Shown: positions 51,758 to 60,812, counted from the first letter of the stretch. The stretch is DNA of 64,000 nucleotides from Leeuwenhoekiella parthenopeia (GCF_020782115.1 NZ_JAJGMW010000006.1:62001-126000); one strand, 5' to 3'. Notes: generated from the sequence alone by a model not told the origin. Translations and numbers: made by a program.

Positions 51758-53104
51758 ATGTACGCAATACTCGATCTCGAAACCACAGGAGGCAAATACA
51801 ATGAAGAAGGCATTACCGAGATTGCTATCTATAAATTTGACGGGCACGAGATCGTAGATCAGTTTATTAGCCTGGTAAATCCCGAACGCCCCATTCAGGC
51901 TTTTGTAGTGGGCCTTACCGGGATCAATAACCAGATGCTGCGCAATGCCCCCAAGTTTTATGAAGTTGCCAAAAGGGTTATTGAGATCACTACAGACTGT
52001 ATCATCGTGGCGCATAACGCACAGTTTGATTATCGCATCCTTCAGCTCGAGTTTGATCGTTTGGGTTATGACTATCAGCGTAAAAGTCTTTGCACGGTAG
52101 AACTCGCTCAGGAGCTCTTGCCCGACCAACAAAGCTACAGCCTGGGAAAACTGGCCCGTAACCTTGGGATTCCGGTTACAGACCGGCATCGTGCAAATGG
52201 AGACGCTCTGGCAACTGTAAAACTTTTTAAAATCCTGCTGGCCAAAGACACCCAGAAAAAAATAATTCAGGAGTCTGTAAAACTCAATCCCAAAAAACAG
52301 CTTGACACCAAATTGCGGGACTTAATTGAAGAAATCCCCAGCCAGACCGGAGTCTATTATATGCATAATGCCAATGGCCGCGTAATTTATATCGGTAAAA
52401 GCCGAAATATGAAAAAGCAGGTCAATCAACATTTTACGAGCGATAATCAGAAATCAAAACGCATTCAGAACGAGGTGGAAGCCCTGAGTTACGATGAGAC
52501 GGGAAGCGAACTCGTTGCTTTACTCAAAGAACATGAAGAGGTTAAAAAGATAAAGCCTCACCACAACAGAGGTGCAAGGCGTGCTAAGTTTAAAGCCCAG
52601 CTGGCCAGCTTTTACGATGAACAGGGTTATCTCAATTTACAGGTTGAAAAAGCTGACCGCACCAAAGCCTGTATCACTACCTTCTCGACTATACCTTCGG
52701 GTCTGGCGTATCTGGGGCGTATGGCTGAGCAATATGAGCTGTCTCCAGACAAAATAGGTTTAAAAGATGTAGATGAGAATTCTAGCTGTACAGATTCACC
52801 GGAAGTTTATAATGCAAAAGTTCAGGACTTTATAAATGCACACACGTTAGTAGGTAAAAACCAGATCATAATTGACCGCGGGCCCTCACGGGATGAGCGG
52901 AGTGCTATTTTAATCGAAAACGGTAGCTTTAGAGGCCTTGGCTATTACAACCTCAATCATCAGATTACCAATCTTGATATTCTGGAACGCATCATAACCG
53001 CTATGAAAGATTCTCAGGACGCCAGACATATCATTCAAAGCTATCTGCGCAACCGTAAGGTCATTAAGATTATTGAGCTTCAGGAATTGAATAACCCGGA
53101 CTAA
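51758..53104 (+). CDS. DEDDh exonuclease fused to GIY-YIG nuclease domain
   Basis: A 448-residue protein joining a DnaQ-type 3'-5' exonuclease (about 1-165) to a GIY-YIG nuclease like the N-terminal half of UvrC (about 192-275). Exonuclease residues are Asp6 and Glu8 in LDLETTG, Asp91 in AHNAQFDYRI, and His144/Asp149 in HRANGDALATV, so it is a complete DEDDh site. The GIY-YIG part has GVYYMHNANG and VIYIGKSRN. The last 170 residues are of unknown fold. Such fusions, as in some Actinobacteria and Bacteroidota, are thought to act in repair. Biochemical data are scarce. Confidence 0.9.
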   Translation: MYAILDLETTGGKYNEEGITEIAIYKFDGHEIVDQFISLVNPERPIQAFVVGLTGINNQMLRNAPKFYEVAKRVIEITTDCIIVAHNAQFDYRILQLEFDRLGYDYQRKSLCTVELAQELLPDQQSYSLGKLARNLGIPVTDRHRANGDALATVKLFKILLAKDTQKKIIQESVKLNPKKQLDTKLRDLIEEIPSQTGVYYMHNANGRVIYIGKSRNMKKQVNQHFTSDNQKSKRIQNEVEALSYDETGSELVALLKEHEEVKKIKPHHNRGARRAKFKAQLASFYDEQGYLNLQVEKADRTKACITTFSTIPSGLAYLGRMAEQYELSPDKIGLKDVDENSSCTDSPEVYNAKVQDFINAHTLVGKNQIIIDRGPSRDERSAILIENGSFRGLGYYNLNHQITNLDILERIITAMKDSQDARHIIQSYLRNRKVIKIIELQELNNPD

Positions 53105-53116
53105 TCCCATTTTAAG

Positions 53117-53962
53117 TTGATTGAATCTGCAAAACATACCTGGCGCTCCAAACTTCATGAAATTATTTATGAAGCCGACACACCTGCAGGAAAAGCTTTT
53201 GATGTCGTATTGCTCATTCTCATTTTCCTGAGTGTTGTTTTGGTAATGCTTGAAAGCGTTTCCAATCTCCAGATTGAATATGGAAAATACTTTTACATTG
53301 GAGAATGGATCATTACCATTTTCTTCACTATCGAATATATTTTGCGGGTTATTTCGATAAGAAAACCTTCGGCATACATTTTTAGCTTTTACGGTCTTAT
53401 CGATTTTATTTCTACCATTCCGCTTTATTTATCTTTCTTTATTGTGGGTACTAATGCCTTGCTGACCATTCGGGCATTGCGATTGCTAAGGGTATTTAGA
53501 ATTTTAAAAGTCACCCGTTATATTGGTGAAGGAAACAAACTTGCCAAAGCCCTTAAAGACAGCAGACCAAAAATTTTGGTATTCCTCTTTGCCGTAATGA
53601 TTCTTTCAGTAATCGCAGGTACACTGATGTACATCGTAGAAGGTCCGGAACATGGTTTTAAAAGTATCCCGGTAAGTGTATATTGGTGTATTGTAACGTT
53701 AACGACGGTAGGATTTGGGGATATCGCCCCAGTAACCGCTTTGGGCCAATTTATAGCAACCGTAATCATGATTATGGGGTATGGAATCATTGCGGTACCT
53801 ACAGGTATTGTGAGTGCAGAAATGGCTAAAGGCGAAAATTCTGAACCCGATTCAAAAAAACTGCACTTAAACACACAGGTTTGCCACAACTGCGGCGCCC
53901 GTAAGCATCAGGATCAGGCCAAATATTGCCACAACTGCGGAAACATTCTGCATTATGACTAA
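53117..53962 (+). CDS. voltage-gated-type potassium channel with C-terminal zinc ribbon
   Basis: Six-helix ion channel (281 residues). The S4-like helix has Arg at every third position (119, 122, 125, 128, in IRALRLLRVFRILKVTR). The pore holds the potassium filter TVGFGD at 197-202. After the last helix a short tail carries a zinc-ribbon-type Cys-x2-Cys...Cys-x2-Cys (Cys256, 259, 271, 274 in VCHNCGARKHQDQAKYCHNC). The zinc ribbon on a Kv-type channel is unusual and may sense metal or redox state. It starts with TTG 12 bases after the exonuclease stop and overlaps miaA by 8 bases. Confidence 0.92.
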   Translation: MIESAKHTWRSKLHEIIYEADTPAGKAFDVVLLILIFLSVVLVMLESVSNLQIEYGKYFYIGEWIITIFFTIEYILRVISIRKPSAYIFSFYGLIDFISTIPLYLSFFIVGTNALLTIRALRLLRVFRILKVTRYIGEGNKLAKALKDSRPKILVFLFAVMILSVIAGTLMYIVEGPEHGFKSIPVSVYWCIVTLTTVGFGDIAPVTALGQFIATVIMIMGYGIIAVPTGIVSAEMAKGENSEPDSKKLHLNTQVCHNCGARKHQDQAKYCHNCGNILHYD

Positions 53963-54863
53963 AATCTTACTCGCCGTAGTAGGCCCCACGGGAATAGGCA
54001 AAACCGCTTTAGGCATAAAGCTTGCCAGAAAATTTAATACCGAAATACTTTCGGCAGATTCCAGACAATTTTTTAAAGAAATGAATATAGGTACGGCAGT
54101 ACCATCACCTGAAGAATTGAATGCCGCCACGCATCATTTTATTCAGCATATATCAATTTCTGACGAATACAATGTAGGATTATTTGAAAAAGATGCACTT
54201 GCTAAACTGGATGAACTTTTTAGAAACAACACTTATGCGGTTATGGTTGGTGGCTCCGGATTGTATGTTGATGCTGTTGTAAATGGCCTGGATTCATTTC
54301 CTGATGTTGACGAAAATGTCAGAACACTTTTAAAATCAAGGCTTCGAACAGAAGGAATAGAAAGCTTGCAGAATGAGTTAAAAATGCTGGACCCATATCA
54401 GTTTGACATTATGGATGTCAACAATCCGCAAAGACTTATAAGAGCTCTTGAAATAAGTATAGGTACAGGAAAACCCTATTCGTCATTTACCGCAAAGAAG
54501 CGGGTTAAACGACCTTTTCAAACGCTTAAAATCGGACTCACGGCAGAACGAAAAATCATCTACGACCGCATTAATAAACGTGTAGATCTTATGATTACAA
54601 ATGGCCTGGTTGAAGAAGCCAGAGCCCTATATTCTAAAAAGCATCTCAATGCCTTACAGACTGTAGGTTACCGGGAGTTATTTACCTACTTTAACGGTGA
54701 TTGTGATTTAGAAACCGCAATTGCGGAAATCAAAAAAAATACACGCCGGTTTGCCAAACGGCAACTAACCTGGTATCGCAGGGATGACTCTATACTTTGG
54801 TTTGAGTACACAACTCCTGTTGAAGAAATTACCAGGGCAATAGAAAAAAAAGTGTCTCTGTAG
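53955..54863 (+). CDS. miaA: tRNA dimethylallyltransferase
   Basis: MiaA (302 residues) adds dimethylallyl to A37 of tRNAs reading UNN codons. It has the P-loop GPTGIGKTALG (10-20), DSRQFFKEMNIGTAVPS with the substrate-binding Asp, and AVMVGGSGLYVDAVVNGLD. The catalytic region and the RRFAKRQLTWYRRD tRNA-binding end are present. The ATG lies inside the end of the channel gene. The last codons form the left arm of the terminator and the stop TAG is its loop. Confidence 0.97.
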   Translation: MTKILLAVVGPTGIGKTALGIKLARKFNTEILSADSRQFFKEMNIGTAVPSPEELNAATHHFIQHISISDEYNVGLFEKDALAKLDELFRNNTYAVMVGGSGLYVDAVVNGLDSFPDVDENVRTLLKSRLRTEGIESLQNELKMLDPYQFDIMDVNNPQRLIRALEISIGTGKPYSSFTAKKRVKRPFQTLKIGLTAERKIIYDRINKRVDLMITNGLVEEARALYSKKHLNALQTVGYRELFTYFNGDCDLETAIAEIKKNTRRFAKRQLTWYRRDDSILWFEYTTPVEEITRAIEKKVSL

Positions 54864-54877
54864 CAGAGACACTTTTT
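54847..54877. terminator. terminator with the miaA stop codon as its loop
   Basis: Arms AAAAAGTGTCTCTG and CAGAGACACTTTTT around the trinucleotide TAG (54861-54863), the miaA stop. T runs on both strands serve the response-regulator gene too. Confidence 0.9.
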
Positions 54878-54886
54878 CTTTTACCA

Positions 54887-55606
54887 CTATTTCTTTTCTT
54901 CTTCATTTTTAACCACAAGGCGGAAACCTTCACCGTGAATATTAAGTATTTCTACAGAATCATCACGCTTCAGATACTTACGTAATTTGGCGATATACAC
55001 ATCCATACTTCTGGAAGTAAAGTAGTTGTCATCACGCCAGATCTTAGTAAGAGCAAGCTCTCTGGGCATCAAATCATTTTCGTGCAGGGCCAAAAGGCGC
55101 AGCAGTTCGTTTTCCTTTGGAGAAAGTTTATTAGGTTCCTCATCTTTATAGGTAAGGAAACGCAATTTTGAATTCAGGAAGAAATTACCTATCTGAAACT
55201 CAAACTGTTTGCTGTCTGCAACAGAATCTGTCGCTTTGCGCATCATGATTGCTTTGATTTTCATCAACAAAACCTCACTATCAAAAGGCTTGTTCAAATA
55301 ATCATCTGCACCTACTTTATAGCCTTTAAGCACATCTTCTTTCATCGCTTTTGCGGTTAAGAAAATAATAGGCACATCTTCGTTCTTCTCCCGTATTTCT
55401 TTAGCTAAAGTAAAGCCATCTTTATAAGGCATCATTACGTCAAGAATGCAAAGATCAAAATCGTCTTTCTTAAATTTCTCAAAGCCTTCCATTCCGTTTT
55501 TTGCGTGCGTGACGTCGTAATCGTTCATAGAAAGATAGTCTTTAAGGACTGTTCCAAAATTTGGATCATCTTCTACGAGTAAGATTTTTTTGTTTTCTGT
55601 TTCCAT
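54887..55606 (-). CDS. OmpR-family response regulator, RprY-like
   Basis: Two-component DNA-binding regulator (239 residues). Its receiver domain has the phospho-Asp56 in LCILDVMMPYKDG, acidic EDD at 12-14 and the conserved Lys in DDYLNKPF. The C-terminal winged helix (about 140-235) shows KENELLRLLALHENDLMPRE and DVYIAKLRKYLKRDD. It pairs with the sensor kinase 4 bases upstream. This pair resembles RprX/RprY of Bacteroides and is near-universal in flavobacteria. Target genes are unknown here. Confidence 0.93.
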   Translation of the reverse strand: METENKKILLVEDDPNFGTVLKDYLSMNDYDVTHAKNGMEGFEKFKKDDFDLCILDVMMPYKDGFTLAKEIREKNEDVPIIFLTAKAMKEDVLKGYKVGADDYLNKPFDSEVLLMKIKAIMMRKATDSVADSKQFEFQIGNFFLNSKLRFLTYKDEEPNKLSPKENELLRLLALHENDLMPRELALTKIWRDDNYFTSRSMDVYIAKLRKYLKRDDSVEILNIHGEGFRLVVKNEEEKK

Positions 55607-55610
55607 GTGT

Positions 55611-57182
55611 TTAAGATATTAGTGGTAATTTAATTATAAAGGTGCTGCCCTTTCCTTTCTCGCTCTGTACCCAGATTTGACCTGCGTGGTCCTCTACAAT
55701 ACGTTTTGCATACGAAAGACCAAGACCATGACCTTTTACGTTGTGAATATCGCCGGTGTGTTCGCGATAAAATTTGTCAAATATTTTCTTCTGAACCTGC
55801 TTGCTCATCCCGTCTCCCTGATCTTTTATCTTAACCAGAATAAAATTCTTCAGGTTTTCGGTATAGATATCGATCTTAGGAGGCTCTGACGAGTATTTTA
55901 CTGCATTATCGAGAATGTTAACCAATACATTGGTGAAGTGTGACTCATTTGCAAGTACCGATGATTTTACAGCTCCTAAATGCTGTTTTACATAGCCCTC
56001 GCGGTCTTCAACCAATAATTCGATGTGTGTTACAGCATCTTCAATAAGGTCGTGTAGTTTAACACGCTCTTTTTTGATATCAAGTTCATTTTTCTCCAGT
56101 TTCGAAATACGCAATACATTCTCAACCTGTGCGTGCATACGCTTATTCTCCTCACGAATCATACCCATATACCGGTTAAGCATTTCTGGGTTGCCCGATA
56201 TTTTAGGATTGCGTATCGCATCGAGCGCAAGATTTATCGTGGCGATAGGCGTCTTAAACTCGTGCGTCATATTGTTGATAAAATCAGTCTTGATCTGTGA
56301 GATCTGGCGCTGCTTTACCAGCTGCTGTAAGGCACTGCTGTAGGCAATAACAATAATTAAGGTAAAAAGTATACTCAATCCTCCCATTCCTACTACCGAT
56401 GACACCACATACTTTTTCTCCCCGGGAAAATTAGCTACTAACTGGTAATCACTGTTGCCTTCACTGTCTGAAAAGAGGGGCACGCTAAAGTTCTGCTCCG
56501 GAGATTCGATATCAAAATCATCTGAGCGTACATTGGTAACCAGATTATTGCTGTAGATGGCAAATGCAAAACGCGTATCCATATCCCGTTCTGCGAGTTC
56601 CATCGTCAACAAACGCGTAATCTCTTCTTCAGAAACCCTTTTGTGTATGGGTATCTTCCGTGTGATGTACATCACTGCCTGCTCGATATTAAAACGCTCA
56701 ATATCACTTAAATCTGACATTCTGTTTAGAATAGTCGTACGATTAACATCGGTTTTATCGATATCGTTTTTATCAATAATCTGCGTGTATTGGCGCTGCA
56801 AATAGCGCTTAAAGCGTATGCTGTCTACTTCATAATCCAGCACCGGGGCACTGAGCTTGTAATTTTGCTCAACAATGCTGTTTCTAAAAATCTGAGATTC
56901 GTTTGTAAGACTGTCTTCTGTTTTATAAACCAAATCATACAAACTAATATCATCGGGAACACCCAGACTATCACGTATGCGCAAAATAGGATTATACCAG
57001 GTATTTACTTCTTTAATTTGAATCTCGCGGGAAACTTCTTTCAAAACCTGTTTGGCGTTAAAAGCAAACTGACCGCGCTTGGCTTCGATGCTGTTTGAAA
57101 TCCAGTAGCCCTGAACGAAAATGATACCTATGAGCGACAGGCTCATAAGCACAACCAACAAGACAAATAGATTTTTATTCAT
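55611..57182 (-). CDS. sensor histidine kinase, RprX-like
   Basis: Membrane sensor kinase (523 residues). It has membrane helices at about 7-27 and 262-283 around a 230-residue periplasmic sensor, then HisKA with His307 in NNMTHEFKTP, and a HATPase domain with LVNILDNAVKYS, KIKDQGDGMSKQ and VKGHGLGLSYAKR. No HAMP domain is obvious. It forms a unit with the downstream regulator. Upstream lie inverted repeats and a perfect -7 box only five bases from the ATG. Confidence 0.93.
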   Translation of the reverse strand: MNKNLFVLLVVLMSLSLIGIIFVQGYWISNSIEAKRGQFAFNAKQVLKEVSREIQIKEVNTWYNPILRIRDSLGVPDDISLYDLVYKTEDSLTNESQIFRNSIVEQNYKLSAPVLDYEVDSIRFKRYLQRQYTQIIDKNDIDKTDVNRTTILNRMSDLSDIERFNIEQAVMYITRKIPIHKRVSEEEITRLLTMELAERDMDTRFAFAIYSNNLVTNVRSDDFDIESPEQNFSVPLFSDSEGNSDYQLVANFPGEKKYVVSSVVGMGGLSILFTLIIVIAYSSALQQLVKQRQISQIKTDFINNMTHEFKTPIATINLALDAIRNPKISGNPEMLNRYMGMIREENKRMHAQVENVLRISKLEKNELDIKKERVKLHDLIEDAVTHIELLVEDREGYVKQHLGAVKSSVLANESHFTNVLVNILDNAVKYSSEPPKIDIYTENLKNFILVKIKDQGDGMSKQVQKKIFDKFYREHTGDIHNVKGHGLGLSYAKRIVEDHAGQIWVQSEKGKGSTFIIKLPLIS

Positions 57183-57187
57183 AGGCC

Positions 57188-57238
57188 CAAATGTATAATT
57201 TTAACATTTAAGGCTTTGGTGGTTTAACCAAATGTTAA
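57188..57238 (-). promoter_or_regulatory. -7 element and inverted-repeat operator candidate before the sensor kinase
   Basis: TACATTTG (57195-57188, minus) is a perfect -7 box five bases before the ATG at 57182, suggesting a leaderless or near-leaderless message. Just upstream a 9-bp inverted repeat (57201-57209 TTAACATTT with 57230-57238 AAATGTTAA) encloses a 6-bp one (57215-57220 TTTGGT with 57227-57232 ACCAAA). Confidence 0.5.
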
Positions 57239-57248
57239 CAAGAACAAC

Positions 57249-57842
57249 CTATGTATTTATGCGGCCTCCCAGTAGTTTGTAATGAATAATTTCGGCCTGC
57301 TTCCTGCTATCCTGAAGCGCTATGTTCTCAATCACAAAATCTGCAAGCGGAATCTTTCGATCATCACTCCACTGCTTACTCATTCTTTCTTTTACCGCTT
57401 CGGCAGAAGTACCATCCCGTTCTACCACCCGGGCAATACGTAAATCTTCGGGAGCTGTGACCAAAATAACAGCATCACAATCTGCAGCATTTCCATTTTC
57501 AAAAAGAATGGCAGCTTCTTTTAAAACATAAGGAGCCTCTTGCTCCTGAACCCAGGATTTAAAATGCCTGCCTACAGCCGGGTGTACTATCGCGTTTAAA
57601 GCATTAAGCAAATCGGTGTCTTTAAAAACACGTGAGGCGACAAATCCCCTGTCGAGTGTATCGCCTTTATAGGCCTGCTCTCCCAGGAGTTGGATTATTT
57701 TTTTCTTTAGTTGTGGAGTATGCATCAATGCTTTTGCTTCTGCATCAGCATAATATACCGGGATCCCAAACCGCTCTTGAAAATAACGCGCGATCGTCGT
57801 TTTACCACTGCCTATGCCTCCCGTTATACCTACTATTTTCAT
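57249..57842 (-). CDS. coaE: dephospho-CoA kinase
   Basis: CoaE (197 residues) phosphorylates dephospho-CoA in the last step of coenzyme A synthesis. It has the P-loop GGIGSGKT (8-15), the YYADAEAKALMHT segment with the catalytic Asp, and KEAAILFENGNAADCDAVIL, ARVVERDGTSAEAVKERMSK for the lid. Length is normal. Its ATG overlaps the ybbR-like stop (ATGA). The 66-base gap to the sensor kinase holds that gene's putative operator. Confidence 0.97.
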   Translation of the reverse strand: MKIVGITGGIGSGKTTIARYFQERFGIPVYYADAEAKALMHTPQLKKKIIQLLGEQAYKGDTLDRGFVASRVFKDTDLLNALNAIVHPAVGRHFKSWVQEQEAPYVLKEAAILFENGNAADCDAVILVTAPEDLRIARVVERDGTSAEAVKERMSKQWSDDRKIPLADFVIENIALQDSRKQAEIIHYKLLGGRINT

Positions 57843-58780
57843 TTGATAAGCAGGTATTGAACTGTACTTTCACTCAGACGGATATCACGCACAAAATCCG
57901 GCGCCTGAGCAATTTGAGGAGTTAATGAGGTAGACACGCTGTCTGTTTCCTTAAAATCGACCACAATTCTAAAATCTGAAGATTTTACCTGTTCGTAATT
58001 GGAAAGGTTTACATTAAAAATAACGTTGATGCGCTTAGGAAATACTTTTGCCGAGATCCCGGCAGGCACATTTATAAGTTGAAGCGGTACAGTTACCGAA
58101 CCTTCCGTAAATTTATCGACTTCTAACCTGTAGGCTACCTGATTGGGAATCAACTCGACCAATGGAATTTTTTTAGAAAGATTCACCGGTAAATTCCCTT
58201 CCTGATTTGCCCTGATCTCATCCAGTTTAATCTGTGTAACCACCCGGGCGATGGTATCCAGTTCGGTCTTAGGACCGCGCACCAAAACACTATCAGGGTC
58301 TAAAACTAATCCTTCCATACTCCCGTAACCTGCTGCAAAAGTGATCTCTTCCCTAATTTCTATGGGTACGCGTTTTTCAAAATTTCGGTCTAAATCAAAG
58401 AAAACCGTATCCGGCTTAAACGCAGTGATCGTACTACCGCTCAAACTGCCTTTTAACGCATCGTTTTCATTATTGAAAACATAAAAGTAACGGTCCTTTT
58501 TACGGGATAATGCTGAAAGATCAATGGGGAAATCCTGCGAAAAAAAACGGTATTTAAAATAATCATAACCGCTGGCCTTGCCGGTCACTTTTACATTCTT
58601 TGCAGAAGTAGACTTTAAAATAAGATCTTCTGAAAGATTTTCGAACCGAAGCGGAATGGTAACCGAAAACGTAAAGTTTCTGTTGAGTTTAATCATTACC
58701 GAAATAGTCGCAGTTACCAGCAAAATGGTAATAAAAACCCGAAGGTTCGCTTTTCTGTTTTTGGCATTTCGGTTTGACAT
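57839..58780 (-). CDS. YbbR-like domain membrane protein
   Basis: A 313-residue protein with one N-terminal membrane helix (about 13-30, LRVFITILLVTATISVMI) and two or three YbbR-like beta domains (EEITFAAGYGSMEGLVLDPD, SVLVRGPKTELDTIARVVTQ). In firmicutes, YbbR stimulates the CdaA diadenylate cyclase. Here no cyclase gene adjoins, so the role is open. It overlaps coaE by four bases and follows a glycosyltransferase gene by 23 bases. Confidence 0.85.
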   Translation of the reverse strand: MSNRNAKNRKANLRVFITILLVTATISVMIKLNRNFTFSVTIPLRFENLSEDLILKSTSAKNVKVTGKASGYDYFKYRFFSQDFPIDLSALSRKKDRYFYVFNNENDALKGSLSGSTITAFKPDTVFFDLDRNFEKRVPIEIREEITFAAGYGSMEGLVLDPDSVLVRGPKTELDTIARVVTQIKLDEIRANQEGNLPVNLSKKIPLVELIPNQVAYRLEVDKFTEGSVTVPLQLINVPAGISAKVFPKRINVIFNVNLSNYEQVKSSDFRIVVDFKETDSVSTSLTPQIAQAPDFVRDIRLSESTVQYLLIK

Positions 58781-58803
58781 AAGAGTAGTATAGCGTTGTA
58801 AAC

Positions 58804-59802
58804 TTAGTCAAAAAATAAGTGGGGGAAGCTTTGCCTCGCATCCTTTTTAAGGAGTCTGATTTTGATAAAAGACTCTAAAAAACCCAACCCATAACCTGTA
58901 AACTGCACAAAAACAGCCACTACAGCAAGTAATCCCAGATATACACTTCGTGTCACCAGCGTAGCGTGAATAAGGATGAGCATAAGATAGCTCAGCATAA
59001 GATATATGGGTGCCAAAAATCCCATAACGGCAACTACAAGACTTGCGATAACTCCAAATAAAAACACGGAAGGAAACCAAAACGTGATGCGCGCTGTTTC
59101 CGGATGCCAGCTTGTAAGTATGGGTCTCAACAGACCAAACTTACGTACCTGATTATAAAATTTGGACCACGAGATACGCCTTTTATGGTATACGAAAGCA
59201 TTAACCAGAAGCTTTGACCGGTAACCCAATTTCCAGAGTCGTATAGATAAATCAGGATCTTCCCCGGGATGAATGTCTCCAAAACCTCCCGAAGCTTCAA
59301 AAGCAGCTTTGGAAATTCCCATATTAAAACTTCGGGGTTCAAATTTACCGGCTGCAGATTTTTTTCCCCTTATTCCTCCTGTGGTGAGAAGTGAAGTCAT
59401 GCTGTAGTTGATAGCCTGTTGTAAGGGTGTAAAATCATCCCGTGCAGCATCGGGCCCTCCGTAAAAATCGCAATAGTCTTCAGAAAGTCTTTTATTTACC
59501 TCACTAAGGAATTGATGTGGGATAACGCAATCACTGTCAAAAATGATAAAGTAGTTGCCTTTTGCGTTGCGCATGCCAAAATTACGCGAGTCACCGGGAC
59601 CGGAATTTGCTTTGTAGAAATAGGAAATGTCCAAATCAGGAAAGCCTTCAACTACTTGTTCAGAGGTATCAGTCGAACCGTCCTCAACCAAAACCACTTC
59701 AAAAGGCTGCCTGTAGTCCTGCAAAACGAGACTTTGCAACAATTCGCGCACCTCGTCGGGACGATTATAGACCGGTATGATTATCGAAAAAAATAAGCTC
59801 AT
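58804..59802 (-). CDS. family 2 glycosyltransferase, membrane-bound
   Basis: GT-A glycosyltransferase (332 residues) with the family 2 opening FSIIIPVYNRPDEVRELLQS, EDGSTDTSEQVV, FDSDCVIP (the DxD-like metal site) and GGFGDIHPGEDPDLSIRLWK. The last ~90 residues form two to three hydrophobic helices. It probably adds sugars to a lipid-linked or surface glycan. Upstream of ybbR and coaE on the same strand. The donor and acceptor are unknown. Confidence 0.9.
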   Translation of the reverse strand: MSLFFSIIIPVYNRPDEVRELLQSLVLQDYRQPFEVVLVEDGSTDTSEQVVEGFPDLDISYFYKANSGPGDSRNFGMRNAKGNYFIIFDSDCVIPHQFLSEVNKRLSEDYCDFYGGPDAARDDFTPLQQAINYSMTSLLTTGGIRGKKSAAGKFEPRSFNMGISKAAFEASGGFGDIHPGEDPDLSIRLWKLGYRSKLLVNAFVYHKRRISWSKFYNQVRKFGLLRPILTSWHPETARITFWFPSVFLFGVIASLVVAVMGFLAPIYLMLSYLMLILIHATLVTRSVYLGLLAVVAVFVQFTGYGLGFLESFIKIRLLKKDARQSFPHLFFD

Positions 59803-59898
59803 AGGTATTTCTAGTCTGCTAAAGTACGGTAATATGTTCTCTTTAAATATGCTAAAGCGCCCTGCGACACAGCGCTTAGCCTAAATTAATTCATGAAA

Positions 59899-59929
59899 AA
59901 TGCCCGAAAACACAAAGGTTTCGGGCATT
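59899..59929 (-). terminator. fabI terminator
   Basis: Arms AATGCCCGAAA and TTTCGGGCATT. T5 follows on the minus strand, just after the fabI stop. Confidence 0.88.
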
Positions 59930-59949
59930 ATACTAGTATTCAATGTGTT

Positions 59950-60774
59950 TTATTTATCCTGCTTCTCTACGAAAGCTTCCATCACCGCATCGCTTACGCC
60001 CATATTGCTAAATCCACCATCGTGGAAAAGGTTTTGAAGCGTAACTTTTTTAGTAAGATCTGAAAACAGCGAAATGGTATAGTCTGCACAATCCTGTGCG
60101 GTTGCGTTGCCTAACGGACTCATTTTTTCGGCATAGGCTATAAAACCGTCAAAACCTTTAACCCCCTGGCCGGCAGTGGTAGGAGTTGGTGATTGTGAAA
60201 TGGTGTTTACACGCACTTTTTTATCACGGCCAAAGAAATACCCGAAGCTTCGTGCAATGCTCTCCAAATAAGCTTTGTTATCTGCCATATCGTTATAATC
60301 CGGGAATACGCGCTGCGCTGCCATATAGGTAAGGGCAACAATACTACCCCACTCATTCATCGCATCTTGCTTGTATAAAACCTGCATAGTCTTGTGAAAA
60401 GACATCGCGCTTACATCTGTTCCTTTTTGAGTCCAGTCGTAATTCTGATCGGTATAGTGCTTGCCTTTGCGCACGTTGATAGACATCCCGATACTGTGAA
60501 GTACAAAATCAAGCTTTCCGCCCAATTCTTCTACTGCTCCGGCTACCAGTTTCTCCAAATCCTCTACAGATGTTGCGTCTGCAGGAATAATTTTGGAACC
60601 TGTTTTTTCGGCCAGTTTATTTATTGATCCCATTCGCATAGCGATGGGAGCATTGGTAAGAACAAAGGTACCCCCTTCTTCGTGAACACGTTCTGCGGTT
60701 TTCCAGGCAATAGAATTTTCATCTAATGCCCCAAAAATAATACCTCGTTTTCCCTTAAGTAAATTATAAGACAT
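59950..60774 (-). CDS. fabI: enoyl-[acyl-carrier-protein] reductase FabI
   Basis: FabI (274 residues) reduces trans-2-enoyl-ACP in fatty-acid elongation and is the target of triclosan-type inhibitors. It has the NAD(H) loop GIIFGALDENSIAWKTAERV, DFVLHSIGMSINVR, and the active-site Tyr and Lys in DYNDMADNKAYLES with the Tyr-x6-Lys spacing. The length is close to E. coli FabI. It lies 39 bases downstream of recN, with a perfect -7 box in that gap. Confidence 0.96.
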   Translation of the reverse strand: MSYNLLKGKRGIIFGALDENSIAWKTAERVHEEGGTFVLTNAPIAMRMGSINKLAEKTGSKIIPADATSVEDLEKLVAGAVEELGGKLDFVLHSIGMSINVRKGKHYTDQNYDWTQKGTDVSAMSFHKTMQVLYKQDAMNEWGSIVALTYMAAQRVFPDYNDMADNKAYLESIARSFGYFFGRDKKVRVNTISQSPTPTTAGQGVKGFDGFIAYAEKMSPLGNATAQDCADYTISLFSDLTKKVTLQNLFHDGGFSNMGVSDAVMEAFVEKQDK

Positions 60775-60797
60775 AATAGTTGTTTAATTTAAGTGGT

Positions 60798-60805
60798 CAA
60801 ATATA
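60798..60805 (-). promoter_or_regulatory. -7 element (TATATTTG) for fabI
   Basis: Perfect TAnnTTTG, 23 bases before the fabI ATG in the short recN-fabI gap. The only near TTG lies 12 bases upstream, too close. Confidence 0.5.
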
Positions 60806-60812
60806 CATTTTA

